The notes under the pieces: generated by a model
What the model was told of the DNA's origin: nothing
The model's database searches: none
Seen by the model: only the letters and a program-made list of their open reading frames with translations
Part shown: positions 1-10,500 of the stretch, one piece after another
Layout of the letters: every line of letters begins with the position of its first letter
Numbering within the stretch: position 1 is the stretch's first letter
Source: Archegozetes longisetosus
Taxonomy: Eukaryota > Arthropoda > Arachnida > Sarcoptiformes > Trhypochthoniidae
NCBI GenBank assembly: GCA_018873245.2
Contig: JAEMBT020000005.1
Location: 8,604,001-8,668,000, forward strand
Reading direction: 5' to 3'
Length of the DNA: 64,000 nt
Made by a program: the position numbers and the translations under genes

Positions 1-345
1 GCATTTTCTCTGAAAAGCATAATTCCTTTACAATCTCCTTATGCCAAGCTCAAAGCAATGGTTCGATTGACACAAAGGTTGTGCACAAAATTGAAATCAG
101 ATGCCATCAATTCCAATGAGATGACTGCAGATGAATTGGTACCTGCTTTATGTGATGTTGTTTTGAAGTGCGCTTCACCTCAACTCATATCTGAATGTTA
201 TGCTATCGAACAATTAGTCGATCAAAAATATCTTTTAGGAGAAGAAGGATATTGTCTCTCATCCATTATGACTGCTTTGAAATATATTCAAATTAATTCA
301 AATAATAATCTGAAGGAGGACAAGAAAGAAGAGACTAATTATTAG
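1..345 (+). CDS. VPS9-domain protein (VPS9D1-like), 3'-terminal exon, partial
   Basis: The frame is open from the first base of the window to a TAG at 343-345 and gives 114 C-terminal residues; the gene begins upstream of the window. The segment TADELVPALCDVVLKC, followed by an ISECYAIEQL helix and the motif GEEGYCLSS before a final TAL helix, matches the C-terminal half of VPS9 domains, which act as guanine-nucleotide exchange factors for Rab5-family GTPases on endosomes. The 'SEC..iEqL...yLlGEEGYCL' spacing recalls VPS9D1 more than Rabex-5, RIN or ALS2, but that choice rests on memory of the family. The tail after the domain is short and charged (KEDKKEETNY). An ATG lies at 58, but the residues before it read as coding, so it is probably internal. 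Confident for a VPS9 domain, moderate for the subfamily. Confidence 0.8.
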   Translation, partial: AFSLKSIIPLQSPYAKLKAMVRLTQRLCTKLKSDAINSNEMTADELVPALCDVVLKCASPQLISECYAIEQLVDQKYLLGEEGYCLSSIMTALKYIQINSNNNLKEDKKEETNY

Positions 346-407
346 TTTTCGTTTCGGATTCCACTGAAGATTTTAGTTATGAGTTTAAATGATTCATATA
401 GAGACAT

Positions 408-535
408 CAGTATAACTTTGCAATTTTTAGAGCCCCTTATTCAACACTATATTAAAGAGATTAATACAATTGATTATGAACATTACTGGTTATAGTGTTG
501 AAAAAAGGAACGTTAAAAATTGCAAAGTTATACTG
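408..535. mobile_element. Short MITE with ~45 bp inverted termini
   Basis: The left end (408-452) reads CAGTATAACTTTGCAATTTT and onward. Its reverse complement recurs at 491-535, with the distal CAACACTATA also conserved and a few mismatches in the middle. The ~38 bp between the arms is unique AT-rich sequence. No coding capacity is visible. The flanks (CAT on the left, TTA on the right) do not show a clear target duplication, so the superfamily is uncertain; CAGT termini are common in Tc1/mariner-like elements. Confidence 0.65.
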
Positions 536-885
536 TTATTCAAATCCCAATTATTAGTTTGAGATACTAACAAATAAGAAGGCAAACCATATTTTAACAC
601 TATCATATAAGCAAAGGTTTCATAATTGACTGCTATAATGCAGTTAACCTGTTTTGTAGATGATTTATGAGCACGAGCTCATTCATATGCTGCATACATA
701 TTGAACGCTCTAGTTTTTGATTCGTCATGACTTTAGCTCAGTTATGCAGTTTATAAAATTAATTATAGTATATAATTCATATTAATAATTGATTGTACCA
801 AACAGACTGCATTTGATTTTGCTCTATTGTTGGTTTATAAATCCATCCAAACTAATAAAACAGCTACTAAAAAGTGATTTAATAG

Positions 886-994
886 TAAAGTTTATGCATT
901 TCAAATAAAGCGCACAAAAATTTCTTCACGTTTATTAACGTTTTATTCCTTCGTTCACTCAAACATATGACAGCTAAAGGTATAACAAAAACAA
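886..994 (+). repeat. Dispersed repeat, copy A (copy B lies just upstream of NPRL3)
   Basis: About 110 bp here match 4688-4802 in the same orientation. Shared blocks include TGCATTTCAAATAAAGCGCA, a TTCGTTCACTCAAA or close variant, and ACAAAAACAA at the end. Divergence is substantial between the blocks. Copy B ends about 50 bp before the NPRL3 start codon. It could be a mobile-element fragment or a duplicated piece of the NPRL3 5' region. Confidence 0.6.
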
Positions 995-1080
995 TATCGT
1001 CGGTCGAGTTCTATAAAGTCGTAGCTCTTAAAAGTATAATTCTGAGAAAATGGGTTTAAAGTTTGAGAACAGATTTAGGG

Positions 1081-1579
1081 GGTCAATCCGGGCTAATGGG
1101 TCTAAAGGGGTTCCCGACTCCCCACCTCCAAGTGTAATACATCATTGGATTCAGTTCGTCGAGCTGAACACTTTGATACCACACTTGACTACTTCCAACC
1201 CGAACCTGCCCACTTCTGGCCACCAAGACCTAACCCCCTCAAAAATGGGTAAACCTGGATTCTTGAGTTACAACTCGAGAATCCAGGTTTATCCGTTACG
1301 AGCTACTAAACCAAACAATGATGAATATCTCGAGAACTACTTGTGATAATTGATCAAGTGAGGTATCAAAGTGCTCAGTTCAATGTCCTGAGTCCAATGA
1401 TATATCACTTGGTGGGGTCAGCCACTCCCGTCGGGAGTTGTCCAGAAGTGGTCAGGTTCGGATCAGAAGTGGTCAAGTGTGGTATCTAAACGTTCAGCTT
1501 GACGAACTGTATAAGATGATATATCACACTTGGGGTGGGAGGTCGGGAACACCTTTAGACCCATTAGCCCGGATTGACC
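1081..1579. mobile_element. Fold-back (long inverted repeat) transposable element
   Basis: The outer arms are inverted copies. The left arm starts GGTCAATCCGGGCTAATGGG at 1081 and the right arm is its reverse complement, ending at 1579. The similarity continues for more than 150 bp through the segments near CACTTGA and CACTTCTGG. Inside, 1254-1292 is a second near-perfect palindrome around AACCTGGATTCT...AGAATCCAGGTT. The right half also carries two tandem diverged copies of a unit containing CAAGTGnGGTATC and GATGATATATCAC. The open frame at 1050-1346 is a product of the repeat, not a gene. The element is locally GC-richer than its surroundings. No clear target duplication was found. Confidence 0.75.
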
Positions 1580-1744
1580 TAGATAATACGATTGCGATAA
1601 TTGAATCGTAAACTTGCTTCGAGATCAAAACAAGCCATACCAATTACATCAGTGATCATTATGTGTCTATCTCTTGAAGCTATTGTATCGAGTTTTCGAT
1701 CTCGTAGACAATACACTCAATAAATCTTTCATTTCAGGTATATT

Positions 1745-2324
1745 TAGTGATTAACTTTTTTCGGCGTACGCCGAATTATGCCGAATTTTGCCGCCGAATT
1801 CGGAAAAAATCGTTCGGCGTAAACCATGGTCTACGCCGAAAAAACCGAAAAATACCTATTTTTGAATTATTTAAAGCTTTTAGAACGGTATTTTTGCATT
1901 AATAAAGCAATGTCGAAAGTTTTGAGTAAAGCAAAAACAAGCTCTAACATCAATTTTAGTTATGAAGCTTTCACACTATTTTTCACACTATTTGTTAAAA
2001 ACTGTAAAACAATCGCGATTACTTTCTTATGTATTCCTTGCGGTAGTTGTGATGCTGAGAGATCTTTCAGCAAAATGAGAGACTTAAATATTCCTAAAAG
2101 AAATCGCATGAATTCTCAGACGTTCAAACAGCAAATGCTATTGTATTTTAATGGAGACATTGAAGAAAGACTTATTCATTATTAATTAATTGATTATTAA
2201 TGTTTTGCTGTTCAATGATTTGATAATAAAACTCAATTTTATTCATTTAAAGTATTATTAGTTTTTACGCCGAATTTTACCGCCGAATCCGGTTCTCACT
2301 ATACGCCGAAAAAGTTAATCACTA
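1745..2324 (+). mobile_element. hAT-superfamily element, non-autonomous, with 8 bp target duplication
   Basis: The termini are inverted: TAGTGATTAACTTTTTTCGG begins at 1745 and its complement ends at 2324 (...GAAAAAGTTAATCACTA). Identical 8 bp copies of GGTATATT flank it at 1737-1744 and 2325-2332, the duplication size typical of hAT transposition. Several copies of GCCGAATT/CCGCCGAAT lie just inside both ends. At 580 bp it is too short to encode a complete transposase and carries only a C-terminal remnant. Removing the element and one duplication rejoins the minus-strand pseudogene in frame, which independently supports these boundaries. Confidence 0.92.
1826..2185 (+). pseudogene. hAT transposase C-terminal (dimerisation domain) remnant
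   Basis: The 119-codon frame contains IPCGSCDAERSFSKMRDLN, then NRMNSQTFKQQMLLYFNGD. This is the conserved hAT C-terminal dimerisation domain, with its 'S.ERsFS..k' signature and the later 'R.rm....' helix. The N-terminal BED zinc finger and the catalytic core of a normal ~600-residue transposase are missing. It lies entirely within the terminal repeats of the element at 1745-2324, on the plus strand. The encoded piece cannot be an active transposase; mobilisation would need an autonomous relative elsewhere. Confidence 0.85.
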
Positions 2325-2742
2325 GGTATATTTCGGCAATTTTTGCCGAAACCCAACATATGACTCGTCCCTCTCTATCGCGCCCATAAATTTCAGATTC
2401 GGTCAACTCAAACAGTTCTTTAGGAAAGTATTGATCACTTCGACCTTGGGGACCGTAGTATTTTTCCCATAACATAGCTTTGATCGAAGCATTCAAAGCT
2501 TAGTCTTCATCATCATTAATCATAATAAAGCTTTCTATTTGCGCACAGATTTCCAGTTTTAGTTACGCACTCTGTCCACATCTATTTCATGATACAATTC
2601 AGGATTCAATTGATATTGATTTTTAAATGTTTCTCTTACCCTTTCTATGATTAGTATTTTCTCAACAATTGTTAGCAATCTCAATAAATGATTGAAATGA
2701 GAGGCTAACGAAACTTTTGCAGTACAGTGTTCGACAGGTAAA

Positions 2743-3464
2743 AATCAATTTCCGCGATTATACAATTAATATATAGTCAAACACAAAGTCGATGAAAGTA
2801 TCGACAAATAATTGTATTAATTATTTCTACACAAATAAAGCATTTCAACGGTTCACTTTCAAAGTGTTAGTTCGAGCTCTGTTTCTGTTGACCAGTATAT
2901 CGCAAATAGCTCAACTTTCATGTCAAACATAATGTTTGGCTCGATTTGGTTTAATATGTTGATCACTATACATAAAGCTGGTGAATAGTAGCTTATTATT
3001 AGTCATTTTCTAAACAATTTGGACGATGTATAAAACTTGTCGAATAATCTTATTTGAACCTATTATAACTCATGATCATTATTATGATTATATTTCATAT
3101 TTTCAATTAGTTCAAGGATTCAGTCGTCGAAAGCAACGGAAGTAGTTTGCAGTGAGCTTTTAACAATTTTTGATTATGTAATTAAGATTTTAGTATTTAT
3201 GTTATTGTTGTCGGAACCTATGACTCGAATGTCGTTATAATAACCACTTCTCATAATACAAGATCGACAAAACTTAAGATCTGTGAGAATTTGATCCGAA
3301 ACAGATCAACAATTGTTAGTAATCTCGAAGTGCGAGTTCTGTCAAGTCTGGAGAAAGGGTCGGGTCAAAAGTGCGAAATGGCAGTCACTTTTATCAAAAG
3401 ATTTTTCATACTCTTTGTCACAGTTTTTAAATTTTTTGTTAAAGGCTTTGATTTAACGTAAAAC
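2743..3464. other. AT-rich spacer, no gene seen
   Basis: No coding frame or element boundary could be supported here. The phrase CAACAATTGTTAG occurs at about 3306 and also at 2664 inside the pseudogene, too short to interpret. Confidence 0.5.
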
Positions 3465-3869
3465 TAGTGTTGTAAAAAGAAAATTTCTCGTCAAAAATCG
3501 AGAAATTTTCTTTTAATAAACCTCCCATAGAAATATATGAACCTCTCATAGAAATATATTAACCTCCCATAATAATATATGAACCTCCTAATGAAGTATA
3601 TGAATCTCATATAGGAATATATGAATCACTCATAAAACATGACTTATACGTGCAAATATTAATCTTTAAGTTTAAACAATTTAATTTAATTTCGAACTTA
3701 GTTTTTAATACATTTAAGTGTTATTTATTCATAAATTCTTTAAAATAACTGTAAAGACATGCTATTCCGTTTGATGAATCTGAGGTTCATTAATTAAAAG
3801 AAAATTTCTTCGCCATAGAAATATTTCCAGAAATATTTCTAGAAACTTTCTAGAAATTTTCCAACACTA
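3465..3869. mobile_element. hAT-type MITE with 8 bp target duplication and internal tandem repeats
   Basis: The left end TAGTGTTGTAAAAAGAAAAT and the right end AGAAATTTTCCAACACTA are imperfect inverted repeats. Both are flanked by an identical CGTAAAAC (3457-3464 and 3870-3877), the 8 bp duplication of a hAT insertion. Inside, 3520-3635 holds about five diverged copies of a ~25 bp unit containing CCTCCCATAGAAATATATGA. The inner flank of the right end repeats AGAAATATTTC/TAGAAA motifs. There is no coding capacity. Confidence 0.88.
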
Positions 3870-4293
3870 CGTAAAACCTAAAATTAGAGATGATTTTGCG
3901 TCAAATTTTTCCGATTCTAAGTCTATATAAGTTGAAAACAATATAGATTTTGATTGAATTAATTCTTGCGTTCGCTTTTTGATTTTTCTGTTTTATGAAA
4001 ATTGCAAACATTTATTAATTATTGGCAAAAGAGTTATGAAAGAGCTATTCCATTTTCACATAGGACTTAGCCTTAAGACACCAATTCTTGAAAAAATAAT
4101 TTCTATTGACAGAGAACCTAAAAAAAATATATGGTTCTCATTGTGATTGTAACCTTTGACCCCTGAGGGACGCGTAAAAATTTGTTGACCAAAAAATTAA
4201 AAAATGATGATACTTTAACGTAAAAATTGTTTAAGAAAAAGGTACAAACATTCTAAATATTATAAAAATAATAAATTTTCAAAAGTTTTTTGA

Positions 4294-4401
4294 CGATGTT
4301 ACCCAGCGTCGCAGCAGCTATGACAAATATATATATATTATTAGCATCTTAAAATCAAATATCATATCATCTCCACAGCTGCCGCGACAATGGGTAACAT
4401 A
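4294..4401. repeat. Small inverted-repeat hairpin element
   Basis: GATGTTACCCAGCGTCGCAG at 4294 is mirrored by the reverse complement of AGCTGCCGCGACAATGGGTAACAT ending at 4401, about 24 bp per arm with a few mismatches. A (TA)n-rich loop of ~55 bp separates the arms. It may be a very short MITE or a relic of one. No target duplication is evident. Confidence 0.5.
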
Positions 4402-4687
4402 TAAAAAATCAGATAGTTCAGAAATTCTTAGTAAGTTTTCAATAAAAACCTTTGGATTATAATTATTATTCTATATTGATGCTAATGTATGTAAGACATG
4501 TATGTATGTAAGATATATTGGTGCTATTGTATTTAGTATTATGTCGCATTCGATCATATGTCGCATTCAGTCTTTTGTCGTATTCGGTCTTTATGTTTTC
4601 GATATTATTAATTCGATTTTTTTTCATTCGATATTTTTTCTTCGATCTTGTGTCGTAATACCCGTAGAAATAAACACTCCATAATAA

Positions 4688-4802
4688 TAAAGTTCGTGCA
4701 TTTCAAATAAAGCGCATAAAACACTGCGCTTACGTTTTGCTCACGTATTATTCGTTCGCTTCACTCAAATCTATGGCAACGAAAAGTCTCACAAAAACAA
4801 AT
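4688..4802 (+). repeat. Dispersed repeat, copy B, immediately upstream of NPRL3
   Basis: Same-orientation relative of 886-994, with the AAAGT..TGCATTTCAAATAAAGCGCA block and the ACAAAAACAA end conserved. It ends about 50 bp before the NPRL3 ATG, so it probably overlaps the promoter or 5' untranslated region of that gene. Whether it has regulatory activity cannot be told from sequence. Confidence 0.6.
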
Positions 4803-4853
4803 ATATTTATACCAATAGATTAAAACATAAATAAAAATAAGAAAAAGTCAAAA

Positions 4854-6793
4854 ATGTGGACGAAAGACGACGAGACACTACCGCTCGGAGTATTTCTGGT
4901 CAAGTCGGACAGCAAAGAAGAAAAGTTGTTGTTTCGATTTCCCTACACTATCGACGAGAAGAAGGAGTCCGTAAACAGTACAAAAAGTAAATACGCGATA
5001 ATTACTCCGGACGACAGCCATAATACACAACAAACCAATCAATCGATTGGCAAAACACTTATGCCTTCATATACTGAGTTGACGTCTGCGATGTCTGCAG
5101 CCACCACAAACACCTCCACTAATGAAAGTATCGCTAAAGTTATCGGAATCACTGATAATTCTTTCTCTAATTTGTTTGCTGTTAATGTCAAACTTTGTGG
5201 TCAGAAGTTTGAACTTAAAGTCAATGACGTCCGATTTGTTGGACATCCTATGCTTTTGAATAGAAGTGCAACTGACAAGAAAGAGTTATTGATGTTTAAC
5301 GTTGTTTTTGCGCTTAGAGCTAACGCGAGTCATGATATTGTTGGCTGTTATCATGAGTTGAGTCAAAGAATAGCAATTGGTTTACATTATGAAGAGAATC
5401 GTTGCGGATATTTGTCTGCAGAAACAAAGCTAATGATTGCGGCTCACGACGAGATGACGGCCATGCCTGAAGAAGATAATGTCGAATCTCCTTATAAGCA
5501 AATTTTGGGCAGGAGTAGATTAGCTAAAGATTTGAAACGAATTTACGAACAGTTATCGACTAATGGTTTAGTTCACGTCCGACTTAATCGTTGGATTGAA
5601 ATAAGTTTTTGTTTGCCACAAAAAGTCCATCAGTTGGTACTAAAAACTCAGTTTTCTCTGCCATCGATAAGTCCTCAAAATATACATAACTGTTTACAAG
5701 CCTTACGTCCATATCACGCCATTTTATTACTGGTTGACGTTCAACAATTGCTCGATTCCTTACCACAAGACGCGTCTCCGGCTTTCATACGAATAGTTCG
5801 TGTCGCGAACCCTATTAAAAATCTGGTCGAACTGTCAGCCGATGCAGACATCACTTTATCTCAAGTTTTTCATATCGTGGCTCAATTAGTTTATTGGTCA
5901 AAAGCAACGATTATATACCCTCTCTGTGAGAACAATGTCTATATAATTCATCCTTTGGCTCAAACCAGTGTTGACTCACCACTTGTTGAGAAATTTGAGG
6001 AAAAATTTCCAGGAATGGACTCTCTATTGAAATGTTTATCTAAATTTTCGTTAAGCATATCTTTAAGTCAGTTGAGAAACCCGATGGACACATCTCACCA
6101 ACAGGTCCAACAGGTATTAGACTTGAGATGAGAGCCTAAGTTTAGGCTGACTGAAAATTTTATTTACTAAGTATTTAACTTTTATCATAAAATTGATTGA
6201 AGGTTCAAATGATCGTATGGATGCTTCAGCACCGAATGCTATTACAATTGCACACCTATATATTCTTGGTCCCATTATCTCAAGCATCGCCTTACTTGAC
6301 ACAAAGAGTATCTCAATCCCAATCTGATAGACCGCAAAGTTCTCTCACAATGACTGATGTCGATGTCGTAGAGTTCAGTACTGGCAGTTCTTTTCCGAGT
6401 GAGGATTCTTTAGCCACAAGTCCGGCAAACGCTACAAGCCTTTTGCATTCAAGTAAAAGTACATCAGAAGATGACTTGTCTTCTCCCAAACTTAGTTCTT
6501 CTTTAGTTGAAGAATCAGGTCACGCCTTATTGCGAGACATCGGACTATCTCAGAGCGAAATTGAATCCATTTTGAGAGTACCTGCCAGCAAAAATTTAGA
6601 AGATTTGAAGCTTTTTGCAAAGCTATGTCCATATTTTAACGGTCGACACCATTTAGAAGATATAATGTATTACGAGAATGTACGTCGTGGACAGTTGTTA
6701 GCTCTGATCGACAAATTCAGAGATGTTCTGTTTACGTGTCAGTACGAAGACTCATCAGTTTCAGAATTGTGTCCTTATAATCAGATCAAATGA
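4854..6793 (+). CDS. NPRL3: NPRL3, GATOR1 complex subunit (nitrogen permease regulator-like 3)
   Basis: NPRL3 pairs with NPRL2 and DEPDC5 in GATOR1, the Rag GTPase-activating complex that restrains TORC1 at the lysosome when amino acids are scarce. Two exons, 4854-6113 and 6203-6793, join across an 89 bp intron (CAG|GTATTA ... TTGAAG|GTTCAA) in phase 0 and give 616 residues, slightly longer than the ~570 of the human protein. Residues 11-31 (GVFLVKSDSKEEKLLFRFPY) are the N-terminal longin strand. Residues 423-442 (MIVWMLQHRMLLQLHTYIFL) and 568-587 (RHHLEDIMYYENVRRGQLLA) are diagnostic C-terminal motifs. A Ser/Thr-rich linker at about 445-520 separates them. The start has an AAAAATG context and agrees with the family N-terminus. 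No canonical AATAAA lies close after the stop. Confidence 0.95.
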
Positions 6794-7274
6794 ACAAATA
6801 CCGATCTATTGATTTATTTCTGCCTTAAATTTTAGAGATTTTACAGTTTTATATTAGGAAACAGATTGTTTAATATTTCAAATTTTTATATGTTTATCAA
6901 TTGAAATTGTTGCAATATTGTATTTTTTGTACATAAGTAGAATTAGTAATGACTTTTCATGTTAAATCATTTCAAATGATATCAAAATAATTTATAAAGT
7001 TTTCTACCTGTAATAATGTTCTTGAAAAGAATCCTAAATATTTTTATGCGTCGTGTTTTGCATGAATTTATTCATTTCTCGGAGAAATTCTGAAAAATTT
7101 TCGGTAATTCTGGAGATTGAAAGCCAATCGTTTTCGTAATCTCTATTAATATCTAACTTAAACTTAAATATTCACTGCTTATAACTAAATACTCGTGGGT
7201 GAGAATAGCTTAAAAACTTTGAATCGGCCTTAAGCGAATAAAATGCTACAAAACGTAATGATACGAGCGCTCAG

Positions 7275-7480
7275 AAGATAGTTCCACTACTTGAGCAAAA
7301 AAGCAAGCGGCTGATCGATTTTCGCTTTGGTTGCAGTGGCAGTAATGCGTTCCCATATCTTCAATTTGATGTTGGCATTCACTGAGGTAAGTCGAGTAAG
7401 TTTGATGCTTACGCTTACTGCTCACATGTCTCCTATGCTAACATAGGCTTAACTCATACTTTATATAGTTATTTATAGAA
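7275..7480 (+). repeat. Diverged dispersed repeat upstream of the first CUB gene (relative at ~35035-35240)
   Basis: The segments AGATAGTTCCA, GCAAAAAAGCA, ATCGATTTTCG and TTGCAnTG occur in the same order and orientation at 7275-7385 and 35035-35150. Beyond that the match fades. This copy ends with CATTCACTGAG|GTAAGTC, a good splice donor consensus at 7386, so it could contain an untranslated first exon of the CUB gene that starts at 7585; the distant copy lacks that donor. The repeat relationship is supported, the exon is a guess. Confidence 0.45.
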
Positions 7481-7584
7481 TCTTTATGAAAAAATTTCGT
7501 TATCCCTTTTGCCAAAAAATTTGTTGGTTACATCTCCCGGTAAAATATGATCTAAGCTGACACTATTATTGAGCCTTATTTGAA

Positions 7585-10500
7585 ATGAATGGGAAGATAT
7601 TAAGACTATTGTACAGTTTGGCAACAGTACTGAATCTAATGCCACAATGTTTAGCTTTAGCTGAATCAAGTGGCGTAAGCTTAAGAAGTGGTAAGAATAA
7701 AGAAAAAGTCACAACGCATGCAGACTTATTAAGACTGGAAACGAAATGCCATCATTTTGTACTTTACTCTTCTCGACAGCTGACTTGGATCGTTGTAATC
7801 GAACTGTTGAGATCTATCAGGCAGTATCAGGTCCACCAGTCACTGAATTTAATCGTGGAAAGCCATTGCATTGCACTTATCGCATTCGTGTTCGACCCGC
7901 AAGAGATGATTGGATTGTATTTGTTCGCTTCACTCGTCTCAAAGTTGGTCAGCCGAGTCAAGATAGACAAAAATGCATTGGAGGTTATGTTCAAATAGTA
8001 GATGGCTATAGAGATTCCAATTATTCCAATAGAGAGCATTCAGGTTAGACTCCGGTTACATAGTTTACGAGCACTGCTATTCATATCTGTTTTTAGAGAT
8101 TGTGTTTCAACAATTATGTTAATATATGCTAATCAACTATTATTTATTTGCATATAATTCACTGTTTAGGCTACTATTGCGGAGAGATCGATATGCCGAA
8201 GACGTTTATTTCTGAAACTCCACACGTTAAGATTGTTTTTCATTTGGACAGCTATGAACACGATAGTTATATTCAATTTGATGCTAATGTAGAACAACAG
8301 ACTTCTATTTATTCGCGATACGGACAGTTTCATCAGCTCTATCCTAATAGACGTGGAATTCCAGTTCCAGGAACTTATTGTGAACGAACTTATCCTGATT
8401 GTTCTCCAGGACCGCGTTGTTTCATCCAATCTCCCGGTCAGTCAACTAGAACTATAAATATTTATGTGGCAGATCTGAAGATCTATTGCCATTTACTAGT
8501 TGTTCATTTATCATAAATAAATAAAGAGAAACTTTTTCTTATTGTGACTGAACCTCTTATTTGGCATAAAAAACTCGAAGTCTTAGGAAAAAGTTTCTTA
8601 AATCCCAGAATCCCCTGAAATAAGAAGAAATTCATAGCTAATCGAATATGATTTCACTCAAAAGAAAACAATCTGAGCAAAAAATGAGATTGTTATAGAA
8701 AATAAAAATACTTATAAAACTGAACTAAACTTATAATTTAGTGTCAGTCATAAAACTGAAGCATTGTTTTATTTGTTTATTTAAGGTTATCCTGGAATAT
8801 ATTCGCGAAATCTTCGATGCAGGTTCGTTTGTTTCCTATACTATAGACATATCAGAAGAACTTTAGTCGACAAGATTAAAGACGCTTTTAGATACATTTT
8901 TCTTGTTATAGCTGTCATTTTGTGCATATATGCGGATATTATATTCCCTTCCCTTCTGTCTATTTTCTCTATAAGTCTTGTGTAGAAGTTTTTTCTCTCA
9001 GGCTTTGGTTACATTAAAGAGCTTACGCTATACTGTATTTACAGATATCACCTGAGCGCTCGACAAAGTTTAGTTGGATTAGAATTGAGTGCTTTTGATG
9101 TTGACGGTCAGGCCTGCGATAACCTTTTAATGTGTTTTCCGCGTCCAATTAGCACTAAGGAAAATGAATGCCCTTTTGATTACGTTCGCATTTATGATGG
9201 ACCTGATGAAAATAGTCCTATTATCGCGACTTTATGTGGAAAGTAAGAAAATTAACTTAATTTCTAAATATGATTGGCTCGCATTCTAGTTTTCTGCCAA
9301 CTATTCACTATTATTAAGTACTTTAGTCATGGCCTCTAATCGCTTTTCCACTTTATTACACTTACATTAACTTCAATTTCAGGGGACGCATCAAATCGAG
9401 TATTATTTCTTCAACAAGTAATATGTTAGTCGAATTCGTTACATCGCCAGCAGGTCCTCTTATTAGCACTGGTTTTCATTTCAAAGCTGATGCCATTATT
9501 GACACGGGAAATTCAGAATCAATACAGGTATGTATTCTTACATTAGATACTAATGCCACTCATATACAGCTTAATCACTGCATTCACTAAAGCGTTTCCA
9601 GACTTATCTTTCCAAATAGTGTTCCTCTTGTTCATATTCTTATCAGTCGCTCTAATTAAGCAAATGACGCTCATTTTTCTAACTTCTAATTAATGACGTG
9701 ATTATCTTTAATAAAAATTAAGATCATTTAACTCATTAACTCCAATAATACGATAGTTTTTTGTGAGAAAAAAATCTTATACTCAATAGAATAATATATT
9801 AGAAATGCCTGCAAATTGCAAAAAGTAATAATAATAATAGCAATAATCTGGATCTAAGAACTAAGCTTAAGAATGAATTGCAATAATAATTGTAATTAGA
9901 TTAGAGATGAGCAGAGACAACACTATATATAAGTAATATATGTTAGGGTTTACAGCATGTATAACATCTGCTTGGGTACTCTTAATACAGTTGTATCTCA
10001 GTATAGAGAACCTCCTTACAGTGAATTCTCGTTATAGTGAAAGCAGTAGTCTGTTACTAATAAATAAAATATTTACAGTGAAACTTCGTTACAATCAATG
10101 TAAATTATCGATCCCAAGCCATTCGCTATATTGTGGTATTACTGTTTAAGTAACGCGTGTATGTATTTGTCGAGCAGTTTTCAATAAATAATCCCTAATT
10201 GACTGGTTTCTCTAACCCAGTATTGAGCTTTTAGTGGAAAGCCTAAAAGACTTGCTGCTTACTATAATTTATTTTTAATAACTTCTTCAGAGCTGATGAA
10301 CAGATGTAAAAATGTTAAAAACTGAACAGTAAAGCATAGACTTAAGAAAAAATATGATGTTTAAAAAACGCAAGCTTTTAACTAAAACTGAGAACAAGCT
10401 ATGCTATGAAGATGGAATCAGTTTCAAAATTACGCGTTAGATTTGAATCCTTTTATTGATTCCATTCACTCCTCATTTGTTAGGAATTGAGCGCACAATT

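Larger units (their letters stand above)
1581..2742 (-). pseudogene. MOSPD2-like CRAL-TRIO protein pseudogene, interrupted by a hAT insertion
   Basis: Reading the minus strand from about 2742 to 2333, then skipping the hAT element to 1736 and on to 1581, gives a CRAL-TRIO-type order. It starts with ERVRETFKNQYQLNPELYHE and DVDRVRN then NW, followed by ESFIMINDDED, ALNASIKAMLWEKYYG, FPKELFE, IYGRDREGRVICWVSAKI, and after the insertion RDRHIMITDVIGM. The spacing follows the lipid-binding N-terminal half of MOSPD2, as recalled. Breaks are an in-frame TAA at 2559-2561, a frame change near 2530-2545, a TAA at 2500-2502, and TGA codons at 1729-1731 and 1717-1719. Remnants may continue beyond the fold-back element to about 1000, but that part is weak. 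The start is not identifiable. Confident that it is a relic of this fold, fairly confident it is MOSPD2-like. Confidence 0.65.

Noticed and set aside
1050..1346. 98-codon plus-strand open frame
   Set aside because: It lies in the fold-back element and crosses its inner palindrome; composition reflects the repeat.
7585..7998. Continuous 137-codon frame through the first CUB gene exon 1 and 2
   Set aside because: It reads through the 89 bp intron; splicing 7690|7780 changes frame into the clear CUB1 sequence.
8166..8429. Minus-strand frame opposite exon 3 of the first CUB gene
   Set aside because: Antisense shadow of a well-supported CUB exon.
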